From the NCBI RefSeq assembly GCF_039545035.1, contig NZ_BAABRO010000002.1, positions 930,001 to 994,000 of the forward strand: a stretch of DNA of 64,000 nucleotides. Direction: 5' to 3'. This document shows positions 63,854-64,000 of the stretch, piece by piece (within the stretch, counting starts at the first letter, position 1; every line of letters starts with the position of its first letter). The stretch is from Novipirellula caenicola (GTDB taxonomy: Bacteria > Planctomycetota > Planctomycetia > Pirellulales > Pirellulaceae). The notes under the pieces were generated by a model that worked only from the letters and a program-made list of their open reading frames with translations, searched no databases and was not told the origin of the DNA. The position numbers were made by a program, and so were the translations under genes.

Positions 63854-64000
63854 GTCAACGACTTTCGTTTTGCGGGATGACCGAAACGACCTCTGCATTA
63901 CAGTCGACGTCTCCCGCGATTCATCGTGCTGACCGCGGAGCGATCAGCGACTATTGTATCGGACGATCCTTACTTTAGCAGCCACTCGCTTGCCGCGGCT

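Overview
This window is chromosomal DNA of a planctomycete, most like the Pirellulaceae (Rhodopirellula and relatives). The evidence is a set of lineage-typical families: a cytochrome-c-like PSD1 protein paired with a DUF1501 protein, two sulfatases, DUF1080 proteins, an ECF sigma factor overlapping a Ser/Thr kinase, and a giant exported protein with the N-terminal 'VEQLgDRRVLAA' signature and dockerin repeats. Coding is dense on both strands, by eye GC is in the mid-50s, and intergenic gaps are rich in short palindromic repeats. I see no rRNA, tRNA, CRISPR array, insertion sequence or prophage.

Layout. 1-3.2 kb: end of an unknown gene, then a sigma-54 two-component pair on the minus strand. 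3.6-9.5 kb: a metzincin-like membrane protein, an SDR oxidoreductase, a small lipoprotein with a strong terminator, two small conserved proteins and an MDR oxidoreductase. 9.5-16.9 kb: a membrane protein, sulfatase, RtcB, M20 peptidase and LRR lipoprotein. 17-25 kb: exported proteins, namely two secreted alpha/alpha-toroid (squalene-cyclase-like) proteins, the dockerin protein and a Met/Glu-rich protein. 25-33.6 kb: a WYL-like small protein, Ca2+/cation antiporter, beta-lactamase-like hydrolase and the PSD1-DUF1501 pair. 33.7-37.8 kb: a compact operon of ECF sigma factor, kinase with an anti-sigma-like zinc motif, and exported Met/DPF-repeat protein. 38-44.5 kb: ferritin-like protein, NHL lipoprotein, a Sua5-like/YwlE-like fusion, RpiB, HolB and TrpRS. 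44.6-53.7 kb: CstA, thioredoxin reductase, Nramp transporter, AsnRS, GluQRS and a flavin monooxygenase. 54-59 kb: an unrecognised lower-GC gene, topoisomerase III and a cold-shock/DUF1294 fusion. 59.2-63.6 kb: a minus-strand cluster of DUF1080, ceramidase-like and sulfatase proteins, probably for degrading sulfated glycans or glycolipids.

Most notable: (i) the Sua5-LMW phosphatase fusion has the P-loop threonine of the protein-arginine phosphatase YwlE and sits next to rpiB as in the Bacillus ywlC-ywlE-ywlF order, while its Sua5 half has lost key motifs; (ii) the metzincin-like membrane protein lacks the catalytic Glu; (iii) two tandem TGCA dyads 21 bp apart lie upstream of the sigma-54 system; (iv) two dispersed palindromic element families occur, one with a copy lacking its central hairpin; (v) the kinase carries a ZAS-like motif and the exported partner has Met-Gly and DPF repeats; (vi) an orphan lower-GC gene lies at 54.2 kb. 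No single unmistakable new defence or mobile system is visible.
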